The notes: generated by a model from the letters alone, not told the origin. A stretch of DNA of 64,000 nucleotides from Streptomyces sp. ISL-11 (GCF_018614525.1 NZ_JAGGOL010000008.1:30997-94996); one strand, 5' to 3'; shown: positions 34,889-46,709, counted from the stretch's first letter. A program made the numbers and translations.

Positions 34889-37282
34889 TCACGACCGGAC
34901 CAGCAGCGCCACCGGCCAGGGACCCAGCAGCTCCGACAGTTCCACGCGCCCGTCGAGGACCCGGCCGGTCAGCAACTCGCGCCACGGGCCCCCGTCCGGC
35001 AGCGGCAGCGCCGTCCCCCGCCAGCCGCCCGCCTCCGTCAGCCGCCGGTGCAGCCGGGTCACGGCGGTGACCACCTCGCCGGAGCGGACGAAGGCCACGC
35101 AGTGCCCGGCGGCCGGGCCGAGGGCGGTCAGCGGCGCGTACGAGGCGCCGGCGCCGAACCGGCCGGGGTGCTCGCGGCGCAGCCGCAGCGCCGTCCGCGT
35201 CAGGAGCAGCTTCTCGGCGGACAGCCCGGTGGGCTCCTCGCCGGGCAGGCCGGGCACCCGCCGGTTGTCGGGGTCGACCAGGGCGGCGTACACCCGCTCG
35301 GTGCCCATGTACACGTCGGGCACGCCCGGCATGGTCAGGTGCAGCAGGGCGGCGCCGAGGGTGTTGGCCCGTACGGCCGGGCGGAGGGCCTCCTCCAGCG
35401 GGGCGAGCGCGGCGCGGGACGCCGGACCGCACGGGCCCGCCGCGACGTACGCCTCCACGGCCGCCTCGTAGGTCTCGTCCGGCTCGGTCCACGTCGTGCG
35501 CAGCCCGGCCTCGCGCACGCTCTTGAGGACGGCCGGCGCGAGCCGCTCCGCGTCCGCCGTGCCGAGCCCGAAGGTGCTCTGCCAGGCCAGCCAGGCCACG
35601 TGCCGGTCGGGCGCGGCCCCCGTGGCCGCCGGCAGGTCCATCAGCCCGGCCCACTGCCGGGGGCACTCGGTCAGCGCGGCGATCCGGGCCCGTACGTCGG
35701 CGCTGCGCTTGGTGTCGTGCGTGGACAGGACGGTGCCGGTGGCCGGCCAGTCGCGCTGGAGGCGGGCGCAGTAGGCGTGGAAGTCCTCGGGGGAGACCGC
35801 GGGCCGGTCAGGGACGCCACCGACCTCCGTGGCCGACAGCAGGGGCGCGTGCCGGTAGAAGGCGGTGTCCTCGACGGACTTGGCGCGCAGCGCGGAGGCG
35901 GTCTGGGCGAACCGCGCGCAGAAGTCCCGGTGGTCCGGCCCGTTGCCCAGCCGGCCCAGGGCCGCGTCCCGGACGACCTCGACGGCCTCCGCCTCCTCGG
36001 GCACGGCGAACGCCGCACGCGCCCCCTGGGCGGCCTGGTCCAGCAAGGCGGCGTCCACGGGTGCGACGGGCTCCCCCGGGACGGCGTAGGGCCGGTAGAC
36101 GGGCAGCCGGACGAGGATCTCGCACAGGGCGGTGCGCAGCGCCCAGGGAGCGTGGTCGCGCAGCGGGTACGCGCTCTCGCAGACCCGGCCGGCGGCGCGG
36201 ACCAGCCGCTCGGTCTCGGCGGCGAGCTCATGGGTGATCACCTTGTAGGCCGCGCGGCGGACGGTCGCGGGCCAGTCGCCGCCCCGGTCGGGCGGCAGAC
36301 CGGTGAAGGTGCGGTGGGCGGCGCCCAGTTCGGCGGCGCCGCCGGGGTCGGTGAAGAGCCCGTCGATCCGGCGCAGGGCGTCGTAGCCGGTCGTCCCCGC
36401 GACCGGCCAGTCGGCCGGCAGCCGTTCGTCGCCGCTGAGGATCTTCTCGACGACCGTCCACCGGCCCTGCGCGGCCTTGGCCAGCCGCCGGAGGTAGCCG
36501 GCCGGGTCGGCGAGGCCGTCGGGGTGGTCGACGCGCAGGCCGTCGACGACCTCCTCGCGTAGCAGCTGGAGCACCTTGGCATGGGTGGCCTCGAAGACCT
36601 CGGGGTCCTCCACCCGGACCGCGATCAGCTCCGAGACGGTGAAGAACCGCCGGTAGTTCAGCTCCGTGCGGGCCAGCCGCCACCAGGCCGGGCGGTACCA
36701 CTGCGCGTCCAGCAGCTCGGGCAGCGGCAGCCGTTCGGAACCCGGCCGCAGCGGGAAGACGTGGGCGCCGCCGCGGTAGCGGAGGACGTCCTCGGTGCCG
36801 CTCCCGTCGCTGCCGACGGTGAAGTGCGCGAGCTCCTCGCCCAGCCGCCCGGCCAGCACCGGCAGCAGCACCTTGCCGCCGTGCTCGGACCAGTCGATGT
36901 CGAACCAGCGCGCGTAAGGGGAGGCCGGGCCGTCCCGCAGGACGTGCCACAGCGCGCTGTTGAGCCGCAGGGGCGCCGGGGCGGCCATGTGGTTCGGGAC
37001 GATGTCGAGGATCAGGCCCAGCCCGTGCGAGCGGGCGGTGCGGGAGAGCGCCCGCAGCCCCTCCTCGCCGCCGAGCTCGGCGCGCACGGACGCGTGGTCG
37101 ACGACGTCGTAGCCGTGGGCGGAGCCCGGTACGGCCTCCAGGACCGGTGACAGATGCAGGTGCGACACCCCCAGGGAGGCGAGGTACGGCACGGCGCGCT
37201 CGGCCGCCCGGAAGGGGAAGCCGGGCTGGAGCTGGAGCCGGTAGGTGGCGGTCGGCTGTGCGGCAGCGCTGTCGGGCGTCAT
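34889..37282 (-). CDS. treY: Malto-oligosyltrehalose synthase
   Basis: Isomerises the terminal alpha-1,4 bond of a maltodextrin into the alpha,alpha-1,1 bond of trehalose. The 797-residue length is normal. GH13 motifs are LILDIVPNHMA, the nucleophile Asp in DGLRVDHPDGL, the acid Glu in TVVEKILSGDE and THDTKRSADVR. AHGYDVVDHASV and FRRFFTVSELIAVRVE-type family landmarks (here YRRFFTVSELIAVRVE) are present. It lies 42 bp downstream of treX on the same strand, so the two probably form an operon. Confidence 0.94.
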   Translation of the reverse strand: MTPDSAAAQPTATYRLQLQPGFPFRAAERAVPYLASLGVSHLHLSPVLEAVPGSAHGYDVVDHASVRAELGGEEGLRALSRTARSHGLGLILDIVPNHMAAPAPLRLNSALWHVLRDGPASPYARWFDIDWSEHGGKVLLPVLAGRLGEELAHFTVGSDGSGTEDVLRYRGGAHVFPLRPGSERLPLPELLDAQWYRPAWWRLARTELNYRRFFTVSELIAVRVEDPEVFEATHAKVLQLLREEVVDGLRVDHPDGLADPAGYLRRLAKAAQGRWTVVEKILSGDERLPADWPVAGTTGYDALRRIDGLFTDPGGAAELGAAHRTFTGLPPDRGGDWPATVRRAAYKVITHELAAETERLVRAAGRVCESAYPLRDHAPWALRTALCEILVRLPVYRPYAVPGEPVAPVDAALLDQAAQGARAAFAVPEEAEAVEVVRDAALGRLGNGPDHRDFCARFAQTASALRAKSVEDTAFYRHAPLLSATEVGGVPDRPAVSPEDFHAYCARLQRDWPATGTVLSTHDTKRSADVRARIAALTECPRQWAGLMDLPAATGAAPDRHVAWLAWQSTFGLGTADAERLAPAVLKSVREAGLRTTWTEPDETYEAAVEAYVAAGPCGPASRAALAPLEEALRPAVRANTLGAALLHLTMPGVPDVYMGTERVYAALVDPDNRRVPGLPGEEPTGLSAEKLLLTRTALRLRREHPGRFGAGASYAPLTALGPAAGHCVAFVRSGEVVTAVTRLHRRLTEAGGWRGTALPLPDGGPWRELLTGRVLDGRVELSELLGPWPVALLVRS

Positions 37283-37324
37283 GGGAACGTACGTACCCGC
37301 AATCGGCGGGCATGCAGCGGGGGA

Positions 37325-39451
<2,127 letters not shown>

Positions 39452-39837
39452 GAGTCGACTCTTCCATGATGTCGTGGGCTTCTCGGCACCGAACCGGCAT
39501 CCTTGCCCAACCGGAGCCGTCGAGCCGCCCTTTCGGCAGATCTTCCCCAAAAGGAGCGCACTCACGGCTCTCCACCGCTCGTCCAACCGGGTGACTGGCC
39601 CGTACCGGTCCTTCACCGGCCGGTTTCGGCCCCGCGGCGGACCCCGGGACCGGCCGCCGCACCGCCCGGCCGCGCACCTGCCGCTATGAAACCGCTCACT
39701 CCTCGCCCGGAGGCCGAATACAACCCCTTCCAAGAGCGGGAGAGTTGGCGGAGGACCGGTCGCGTCCGGGTGCAGGGCCGCCCGCCCGCACAGTAGTCTG
39801 CCTTGATCGTTGGACGGGGGCGGAAGGCGGTGCACTG

Positions 39838-41079
39838 GTGACCTCGGGCGGGCTGGAGCTGCCCTCTGGAGACGGCTGTCCCGGGGGAGACGGCTCGGCC
39901 GGAACACCACCCGGCGCGGTGTCCGTGGCGCGTCCGATGGAGATCGGCGCGGCGCTGGACTGGGACGCCGAGGCGTGGGGCGAGGTGCGCACCCGCGCAC
40001 GACGGGCGGGCCGGGCCTACATTTGGCTGAATCTCGTCGAACAGCGGCTGCGCGCGGTCGTCGCCGCCGTGCTGCGGCCGGTCTACGAGCCGGTGCACGG
40101 CGAGGACGAGTGGGTCGTCGCCGCGGCCGGCCCGGCCGGGCAGGAGTGGGTCCAGCGGGCCGTGGCGGTCCGGGAGGTGAGCCGGCGCAAGGGCTATCTG
40201 CTGGACCCGGCCGACGACAACGTCCTCAGCTTCCTCACCCTGCCGCAGCTGCGCGAGCTGCTCGTCCAGCACTGGCCGTGCTTCGAGCCGTACCTGGACG
40301 ACCGCCGCGATCTGGAACTGGCGCTGGACGAGCTGGAGGTGACCCGCAACGTCGTCTCCCGCAACCGCGCGCTCTCCGAGGCGGTCCTCGCCCAGGCCGA
40401 ACGGGCCTCGGCCCGGCTGCTGAACATCCTCGGCGGCGGCAGCGGCGCCGGCGGGGCCTCGTCCGACCGGCTGCCCATCGACGCCGTCGAGGACCTCGTG
40501 GGCGACCGCTACGCCGACGTCGTGGGCGTCCACCCCGACCGGGTGCGGCTGCAGCGGCAGCTGCCGGTCGAGGACCTCTTCGGCAGCGCCCGCCGCCTCG
40601 ACGCGGTCGGCATAGGCCTGAACCTGCTCGTCCAGAACTACTCCGGGCGGCGCCTGGTCCGCCTCGCCGAGGCCGGCTGCCGGGCCCGGCTGCTCTTCCT
40701 CAACCCCGCCAGCAGCGCCGTGCGCCGCAGGGAGCGGGAACTGGGCATCAAGAAGGGCGAGATGAGCCGGTCCGTCGAGATGAACATCATGCACATGCGG
40801 CGGGTGCGGGACCGGCTGCGGGACACCGCCGCCTTCGAGATCCGGGTCTTCGACGAGACGCCGCGCTTCACCGCCTACCTCGTCAACGGCGACGGCTCCG
40901 ACGGGGTGGCCGTGGTCCAGTCCTACCTGCGCAAGGCGCGGGGCATGGAGGCGCCGGTGCTGGTGCTGCGCGGCGGGGGCCGTGTGGTGCGCGAGGGGCG
41001 GGAGCCGGAGCACGGTCTCTTCGAGACCTACCGCGAGGAGTTCGAGAGCGTCTGGACGGACTCGCGGCCGGTGTCCTGA
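39838..41079 (+). CDS. SAV2148-family HEPN domain protein
   Basis: A 413-residue protein of a streptomycete family that I recall being called SAV_2148-type HEPN proteins. The N-terminal part (about residues 30-195) is helical, with RARRAGRAYIWLNLVEQRLR and RNVVSRNRALSEAVL. The C-terminal part (about 200-405) has LDAVGIGLNLLVQNYSGRRL, RLLFLNPASSAVRRRERELG and FRVFDETPRFTAYLV-like segments that resemble the DUF5919/PLD-like domain of some XRE regulators. GTG 39838 follows GGAAGG; TTG 39745 is a longer alternative. The preceding 386 bp (39452-39837) hold the divergent promoters with treX and no gene I can support. Function unknown. Confidence 0.78.
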   Translation: MTSGGLELPSGDGCPGGDGSAGTPPGAVSVARPMEIGAALDWDAEAWGEVRTRARRAGRAYIWLNLVEQRLRAVVAAVLRPVYEPVHGEDEWVVAAAGPAGQEWVQRAVAVREVSRRKGYLLDPADDNVLSFLTLPQLRELLVQHWPCFEPYLDDRRDLELALDELEVTRNVVSRNRALSEAVLAQAERASARLLNILGGGSGAGGASSDRLPIDAVEDLVGDRYADVVGVHPDRVRLQRQLPVEDLFGSARRLDAVGIGLNLLVQNYSGRRLVRLAEAGCRARLLFLNPASSAVRRRERELGIKKGEMSRSVEMNIMHMRRVRDRLRDTAAFEIRVFDETPRFTAYLVNGDGSDGVAVVQSYLRKARGMEAPVLVLRGGGRVVREGREPEHGLFETYREEFESVWTDSRPVS

Positions 41080-41158
41080 CGGCGGCCCAGGGCCCGTTGT
41101 CAGTGGGGCGTGCGACGCTGGGGACCAGTCGGGGGAAGCACCACGAAGGGGGACCGCG

Positions 41159-41884
41159 ATGGGGTGGCACCAGGAGCTGCTGATCGGATTCGACCTGGAG
41201 ACGACGGGCACGGATCCCGCAGAGGCGCGGATCGTCACGGCGGCCGTCGTCGAGAGCAAGGGCGGCGAGACCGTCGGCCGGCGCGAGTGGCTGGCCGACC
41301 CGGGCGTGCCCGTGCCGGCCGAGGCCGCGGCCGTCCACGGCATCACCAGCGAGCGCGCGGCGCTCGGCAGGCCGGCCCGCGAGGTGGTCGAGGAGATAGC
41401 GGCCACGCTGACCGCGCACTGGTCGCTGGGAGTGCCCGTCGTCGCGTACAACGCCTGCTTCGACCTGACGCTGCTCGCGGCGGAGTTGCGCCGGTACGGG
41501 CTGCGGTCGCTCGGCGAGCGGCTGGCCGACCTCGGCGGAGCGGGGAGCGTCGCCGGCGAGGAGACGGGCCCGGTCGTGGACCCGTACACCATGGACCGCG
41601 CCGTCGACCGCTACCGCAAGGGCAAGCGCACCCTGGAAGCGGTCTGCGGGGTGTACGGCATCGTCCTGGACGGCGCGCACGAGGCGGGGGCCGACGCGCT
41701 CGCGGCGGTCCGGGTGGCCCGCGCGGTCGCCGATCGCCACCCCGCCATAGCGGACGCGGACCTGTGGGACCTGCACCGCGACCAGAAGCGCTGGTACGCC
41801 GAATGGGCCACGGGCTTCGAGAAGTGGCTGCGCCGACAGGGGAACCCGGAGGCGACGGTCGACCCGCGGTGGCCCTTGCGGTAG
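41159..41884 (+). CDS. DnaQ-type 3'-5' exonuclease
   Basis: A 241-residue DEDDh exonuclease. Exo I is FDLETTG (Asp12, Glu14), Exo II YNACFDLTLL, and Exo III HEAGADALAA (His/Asp). The C-terminal extension LHRDQKRWYAEWATGFEKWLR is common to the actinobacterial clade. It may proofread or process DNA or RNA; it carries no polymerase or helicase domain. ATG 41159 follows GAAGGGG. It begins 79 bp after the HEPN gene on the same strand. The 345 bp after it (41885-42229) show no gene or clear signal. Confidence 0.87.
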   Translation: MGWHQELLIGFDLETTGTDPAEARIVTAAVVESKGGETVGRREWLADPGVPVPAEAAAVHGITSERAALGRPAREVVEEIAATLTAHWSLGVPVVAYNACFDLTLLAAELRRYGLRSLGERLADLGGAGSVAGEETGPVVDPYTMDRAVDRYRKGKRTLEAVCGVYGIVLDGAHEAGADALAAVRVARAVADRHPAIADADLWDLHRDQKRWYAEWATGFEKWLRRQGNPEATVDPRWPLR

Positions 41885-42229
41885 CGCCTGCCGGCGGGGG
41901 TACGGAAACTGCGCCCGGGGCGCGGAGCTTTGGCGGCGGGCACCGGGGTGTACGTCGGCACGTCCCGGCCCGGCGGACGGCGATGCGCGGGCGCGGCGCC
42001 GGTCCTCGGCGACCGGCCGACGGGACGTCTCCTGTGGACAGCCGGGCCGCCGGGCAGTGGGCGCCCAGCACCCGCCCCGGTCGGCCCCCTGGTCGGTGCC
42101 CGTCCTGGTCCGCGACCGGCGGTGTCAGGGCAGCGCCGCCGGGCGGCCACCCGACGGCGCCGTCCCCACCCGAGTGCCAACACGCAGCCGGGCCCTGCCG
42201 TCCGGCAGTGACATCATCCCGCGCCGCCC

Positions 42230-43120
42230 TCAGAACGGATGCCACCGCACCGTGGGGTCGCCCTCCCGCAGGGACGCCACGCGCCGGGCGAACTCCGCGA
42301 GGGCGGCGGCGTTGCCCGGGGCGTGCTGGGCCACCCAGGCGCAGCTCGCCGTCTCCCGTGCGCCCCGCAGGACGGCGCAGCCGTCCCACTCCCGTACGTC
42401 CCAGCCGTACGCGCCGGTGAAGGCGTCGTAGGTTGCGGGGTCCAGCCCGTAGCGGTCCCGGCTGAGGGCGAGTACGACCAGGTCGTGCTCCCGCAGGTCG
42501 CCGGAGAAGGTCTCCAGGTCGACCAGGACCGGGCCGTCCGGGCCGATGTGCACATTGCGCGGTGAGGCGTCGCCGTGGATGGGGCCCGGCGGCAGATGGG
42601 GCGTCAGCGCGGCGGCCGCCGCCGCGAAGCCGTCCCGCCGCTCGCGGAGGTACGCGGCGTCGGCCGGGTCGATGGCGTCACCGGCCAGCCGCAGCCAGCG
42701 TTCGACGCCGCCGAGCAGGTCCCGCCGCGGCAGTGCGAAGTCCGGTGCGGGCAGGTCGTGGACCAGCCGCAGGAGGGCGGCCAGATCCTCCGTGCCGGCC
42801 GGGCGCACGGCCTGGGGGAGCCGGTGCCAGAGGGTCACCGGGTGCCCGTCGGCCTCCCGGGGCCCGGGGTCGGCGGCCCGTACGGCCGGGACGCCGAGCC
42901 CGGTGAGCCATGCGGCGACGCGGAGCTCGTGCGCGGCCCGGTCCCGCAGCGACGCGTCGCGCCCCACCTTCGCCACCAGCCCGCCGGCGGCGAAGACCGC
43001 GTTCTCGCCCAGCGCGAGGAGCGTCGCGTCCGCCGCCGGCACCTCCGGCACGGCCGCGGCGAGGATCTCGCGCGCCCGCCCTTCCGTGAAGGGCGTGCTC
43101 GCCGCGTCCTGTGCGTCCAT
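42230..43120 (-). CDS. Aminoglycoside-phosphotransferase-family kinase
   Basis: A 296-residue protein of the APH/choline-kinase fold. The catalytic loop is PIHGDASPRNVHI (HxD...N) and the metal-binding Asp is in VLVDLETFSGD. The N-lobe nucleotide-binding Lys is in GGLVAKVGRD. Substrate is unknown; these chromosomal members often act on small metabolites rather than antibiotics. I chose ATG 43120, which follows TGAGGT, over the GTG at 43135 that lacks a ribosome-binding site. Confidence 0.8.
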   Translation of the reverse strand: MDAQDAASTPFTEGRAREILAAAVPEVPAADATLLALGENAVFAAGGLVAKVGRDASLRDRAAHELRVAAWLTGLGVPAVRAADPGPREADGHPVTLWHRLPQAVRPAGTEDLAALLRLVHDLPAPDFALPRRDLLGGVERWLRLAGDAIDPADAAYLRERRDGFAAAAAALTPHLPPGPIHGDASPRNVHIGPDGPVLVDLETFSGDLREHDLVVLALSRDRYGLDPATYDAFTGAYGWDVREWDGCAVLRGARETASCAWVAQHAPGNAAALAEFARRVASLREGDPTVRWHPF

Positions 43121-43356
43121 CGCGTCGTACCTCACTTGCCATCACCGGCGCTCACGCGCCGTCGGAGCCGATCGCTTCCATTTTCCCCGTTCGCCCGGTG
43201 ACGCCCGGGACCGGGGAAGGTCATCGCCCCGCCCATCGAAGTGCACGGTACGTATCGTCTCGCCGGAGCGGGTCGGCGCCCACGCTTCGCGCGAGGTGGC
43301 GCTCGCCCCTGCCGCGTTCTCCATCGAAGCGGTGTAAGCCCCTTGACGGTGCATCA

Positions 43357-43373
43357 GTAAGCAAACGGCTTAC
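43357..43373. promoter_or_regulatory. Inverted repeat GTAAGC-N5-GCTTAC upstream of the subtilase
   Basis: The arms at 43357-43362 and 43368-43373 flank AAACG, 261 bp upstream of the protease start. TTGACG lies just before (43343). The surrounding region (43121-43633, 513 bp) is unusually AT-rich for this genome and contains no gene that I can support. Confidence 0.45.
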
Positions 43374-43467
43374 GAATAAGGCCCGTTACTCATATGGCAT
43401 TCAAGTAAAACCTGGCAGTGGATGTCGCCAGTCTGTCCAATTTGCCGCCGTTCAGCGGGATTTAAAA

Positions 43468-43488
43468 ATACGCAATGACGTTGCGTAT
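43468..43488. promoter_or_regulatory. Inverted repeat ATACGCAA-N5-TTGCGTAT upstream of the subtilase
   Basis: Two perfect 8-bp arms (43468-43475, 43481-43488) flank TGACG, 146 bp upstream of the protease start, right after an A/T run. It looks like an operator for a dimeric regulator of this gene or of its long leader. Confidence 0.5.
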
Positions 43489-43633
43489 GTCACACCTTCT
43501 CGCGGATGTTGAATTGAGCGCGTCAATCCTGACAGGGTTTCGAGCACCCGGAGGGCGGTCTTCCGTCACTTCGGGTGCGTTCGACCAACGCGCATTTCCC
43601 CCCCACATTTCCGCACGAGGAGGAAACCTCGTC

Positions 43634-44875
43634 ATGGCATCACACAAGCGCGCCGGAAAGCGACGGATCGTACTGGCGATATCCGCCGCGGCCGCCGTCA
43701 CCGCGGGAGCCACGCTGCTGACCCTGCCCGCCGGCGCCGCCACCGCTCCCGCCGAGGGAACCGTCTACGGCGCCGACGCCGCGGGCGCGATCGACGGCAG
43801 CTACATCGTCCTGCTCAAGGACGGTGCGCACGCGAAGGGCGCCACCGGCGCCGCGTCCGTCCCTGCCAAGGGCAAGGACCTCACCTCCCGCTACGGCGGC
43901 AAGCTCAACCGGACCTACGACTCGGCCGTCAACGGCTTCTCCGCCAGCGGCCTGGACCGGACCGAGGCCAAGCGCCTCGCGGCCGACCCGTCCGTCGCCA
44001 AGGTCGTCCAGAACCACCGCTTCAGCATCAACGCCACCCAGGAGGCCCCACCCTCCTGGGGCCTGGACCGCATCGACCAGGCCGAGACCAAGGGTGACGG
44101 CAAGTACGCCTACCCCGACGGCGCGGGCGAGGGCGTCACCGCGTACGTCATCGACACCGGCGTGCGCATCAGCCACAAGGACTTCGCCGGCCGCGCCGCG
44201 TACGGCTTCAACGCCGTCGACAACAACGACAAGGCCGAGGACGGCAACGGCCACGGCACCCACGTCGCCGGCACCATCGCCGGAGCCGCGCACGGCGTCG
44301 CCAAGAAGGCGAAGATCGTCGCTGTGCGGGTGCTCAACGCGGAGGGCTCGGGCACCACCGAGCAGGTCGTCGCGGGCATCGACTGGGTCACCAAGAACCA
44401 CAAGGGTCCCTCGGTCGCCAACATGAGCCTCGGCGGCGGGGCGGACGAAGCCCTCGACGCGGCCGTGCAGAAGGCCATCGCGTCCGGCGTCACCTTCGCC
44501 GTCGCGGCGGGCAACGAGTCCACCGACGCCGGCAAGGGCTCCCCGGCCCGCGTGAAGGAGGCCATCACCGTCGCCTCCAGCACCAAGGACGACCAGCAGT
44601 CCGACTTCTCCAACTTCGGCAGCGTGGTCGACCTCTACGCCCCCGGCTCGGACATCACCTCCGACTGGAACGACAGCGACTCGGGCACCAAGACCATCTC
44701 CGGTACGTCCATGGCCACCCCGCACGTCGTGGGCGCCGCGGCCGTCTACCTGAGCGGTCACAAGGACGCCACCCCCGCGCAGGTCTCGGACGCGCTCGTC
44801 AAGGGCGCCACCGCCGACAAGATCAGCAACCCGAGCGAGGGCACGGCCAACAAGCTCCTGAAGGTCGTCCAGTAA
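43634..44875 (+). CDS. Secreted subtilisin-family serine protease
   Basis: A 413-residue S8 peptidase with a signal peptide (about residues 1-37, RIVLAISAAAAVTAGATLL), an I9 inhibitor propeptide (about 45-132, SYIVLLKDG ... VAKVVQNHRF) and a proteinase-K-like catalytic domain. The triad is Asp174 (YVIDTGV), His207 (NGHGTHVAG) and Ser359 (GTSMATPHV). No C-terminal extra domain. ATG 43634 follows GAGGAGGAAA. It is probably an extracellular nutritional or developmental protease, and the long upstream region suggests tight control. Confidence 0.95.
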   Translation: MASHKRAGKRRIVLAISAAAAVTAGATLLTLPAGAATAPAEGTVYGADAAGAIDGSYIVLLKDGAHAKGATGAASVPAKGKDLTSRYGGKLNRTYDSAVNGFSASGLDRTEAKRLAADPSVAKVVQNHRFSINATQEAPPSWGLDRIDQAETKGDGKYAYPDGAGEGVTAYVIDTGVRISHKDFAGRAAYGFNAVDNNDKAEDGNGHGTHVAGTIAGAAHGVAKKAKIVAVRVLNAEGSGTTEQVVAGIDWVTKNHKGPSVANMSLGGGADEALDAAVQKAIASGVTFAVAAGNESTDAGKGSPARVKEAITVASSTKDDQQSDFSNFGSVVDLYAPGSDITSDWNDSDSGTKTISGTSMATPHVVGAAAVYLSGHKDATPAQVSDALVKGATADKISNPSEGTANKLLKVVQ

Positions 44876-44914
44876 CACCCCGCACCCCCGTAGGCGGCCC
44901 CGCGAGGGTCGTCC

Positions 44915-44958
44915 GGCCGGTCGCCGCGCCCCACCCCCACGGGGCGCGACGGCCGGCC
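44915..44958. terminator. Strong hairpin between the convergent subtilase and cbiX genes
   Basis: An 18-bp stem with two mismatches (44915-44932 with 44941-44958) closes an 8-base loop, followed by TT. It lies 40 bp after the protease stop and 84 bp after the cbiX stop on the other strand, so it can serve both. Confidence 0.75.
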
Positions 44959-45041
44959 TTCCCACGTGGCCGTTCCGTGGAAGCCGGGCCGATCGGGCAC
45001 GCCGGGGGTTCGCCGTGACGGGGGACGCGGGCGCCGTGGGC

Positions 45042-45794
45042 TCAGCCGACGAACGCGTTCACCGCCGCCGCGCGTGCCGCCACCGCCTCGTCGTAGCGCC
45101 GCACCAGCAGCGCCGCCACCTCGGGCGCCGGCCCCAGCACGTCCGCCACGACGTCCGCGCCCGCCTCCCGGGCGCCCCGCACGATCCGGTCCGGCAGCCG
45201 GCCCGGCGCGAGGACGTACGGGGCGACCGCCACGCGGCGCACTCCCTCGGCGCGCAGCGCCCGTACGGCGTCCTCGGTGCGCGGCGGGGAAGCGGAGGCG
45301 AACGCGGGCCGCACGGCACACCAACCGGTGCGCCGCCACTCCCGCGCGATATCAGCGGACACCGCGCCCGCCTCCGGGTCGGAGGAGCCCGCCGAGGCCA
45401 GGACGACCCCGGTCGAGCACCGGTCACCGGGGCGCACCCCGGCTTCGTACAGCCGCCGCTCCAGCGCGGCGGTCAGCAGCGTCGAGGGCCCCAGCACCTC
45501 GGCCTGACGTACGCTCAGCCGCGGCAGCCGGGCCGTCGCCTCGCGCAGCACGGCGGGGATGTCGGCCTTGGCGTGGAACGCCCGCGTCAGCAGCAGCGGC
45601 AGCGCCACGACGTCGCGCGCGCCCTCCGCCGCCAGCCGCTCCAGGGCGCGCGGCACGGAGGGCACGCAGAAGTCCAGATACCCCACCTCGACCCGGAGCG
45701 CCGGCCGCAGCCGCGCCACCCGCGCGCGCAGCGCGTCCATCGTCACGGCGTGCCGCGGATCGCGGCTCCCGTGGGCGATGAGGAGAAGGACCAC
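45042..45794 (-). CDS. cbiX: CbiX/SirB-type sirohydrochlorin chelatase
   Basis: A 250-residue chelatase with two CbiX-like halves. The metal-binding His residues are in LIAHGSRDP near the N-terminus and RAFHAKADIP near residue 74. At the end of a sulfate-reduction operon it most likely inserts iron into sirohydrochlorin to make the sirohaem of the sulfite reductase SirA; a cobalt role is the alternative. It starts 12 bp after ssuC. Confidence 0.88.
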   Translation of the reverse strand: MVLLLIAHGSRDPRHAVTMDALRARVARLRPALRVEVGYLDFCVPSVPRALERLAAEGARDVVALPLLLTRAFHAKADIPAVLREATARLPRLSVRQAEVLGPSTLLTAALERRLYEAGVRPGDRCSTGVVLASAGSSDPEAGAVSADIAREWRRTGWCAVRPAFASASPPRTEDAVRALRAEGVRRVAVAPYVLAPGRLPDRIVRGAREAGADVVADVLGPAPEVAALLVRRYDEAVAARAAAVNAFVG

Positions 45795-45806
45795 GGCGGC
45801 CGCCCC

Positions 45807-46709
45807 CTACCGGCCGGCCGCCGCCAGCCCGCGGCCGCGCAGCACACGGCGCTCCAGCGGGCTGAAGACGATCAGGTCGATCGCGATGCCGACGAACAGG
45901 ATGAGCAGGATGCCGAGCAGCACGCCCGGCATGTCGGAGTCGGTACGGGCGTTCTCCAGGTACTGCCCCAGCCCCAGGCCCAGGTCGGGCGAGGAGGCGA
46001 TGAGTTCGGCGGCCATCAGCGAGCGCCAGGAGAACGCCCAGCCCTGCTTGAGCCCGGCGATGTACCCGGGCAGGGCGGCCGGCAGCAGGATGTGCCGGGC
46101 GCCGCGCGCACCGGTCGCGCCCATCGTGCGGCCGGCCCGCAGGTACAGCGGCGGCACCTGGTCGATGCCGGAGACCAGCCCGTTGGCGATGGACGGCACG
46201 GCGCCCAGCAGGATCACCGCGTACATCGCCGTGTCCGTGATGCCCAGCCAGATCACGGCGGCCGGCACCCAGGCGACGGACGGCAGCGACTGGAGGCCGG
46301 AGAGGATCGGCCCGAGGGCCGCCCGTACGAACCCCACCCGGGCGACCAGCAGGCCCAGCGGGGTGCCGAGGGCGAGCGCGGCGAGGAAGCCGAGCAGACC
46401 GCGCGAGACGCTGGTCCACACGATGTCCAGCAGCGTGCCCTGGAGCCACAGTTCCCTGAGGCTGTGCCACACCGCCGAGGGGTCGGGGAGCTTGTAGTCG
46501 TCGGTGACCTCCGCCAGGACCAGGAGCTTCCAGACGACGAGCACCAGCACCACGGCCAGGACCGGCGGCAGCACCTTGTGCAGCAGCACCTGCGACAGAG
46601 GGGCGCGGGCGCTCTGCACGGTGTCCAGGGCGTCGAGCCCGGCCTCCAGACCCGCCAGGTCGTGGGACTCCGCGGGCGGGCGGGAGGGGGAGGTCTCAGT
46701 GCTGGCCAT
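45807..46709 (-). CDS. ssuC: ABC transporter permease, sulfonate/taurine type
   Basis: A 300-residue inner-membrane permease with about six helices. The cytoplasmic coupling loop reads RTMGATGARGARHILLPAAL (EAA-type), and WSLMAAE-like motif appears as WRSLMAAELIASS. The charged N-terminal 45 residues are cytoplasmic. It overlaps ssuB by 14 bp. Together with SsuA and SsuB it imports sulfonates, or possibly sulfate. Confidence 0.88.
   Translation of the reverse strand: MASTETSPSRPPAESHDLAGLEAGLDALDTVQSARAPLSQVLLHKVLPPVLAVVLVLVVWKLLVLAEVTDDYKLPDPSAVWHSLRELWLQGTLLDIVWTSVSRGLLGFLAALALGTPLGLLVARVGFVRAALGPILSGLQSLPSVAWVPAAVIWLGITDTAMYAVILLGAVPSIANGLVSGIDQVPPLYLRAGRTMGATGARGARHILLPAALPGYIAGLKQGWAFSWRSLMAAELIASSPDLGLGLGQYLENARTDSDMPGVLLGILLILFVGIAIDLIVFSPLERRVLRGRGLAAAGR

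Noticed and set aside
41885..42229. Possible small gene in the 345-bp gap after the DnaQ-type exonuclease
   Set aside because: Open frames there have no ribosome-binding site or family-like composition.
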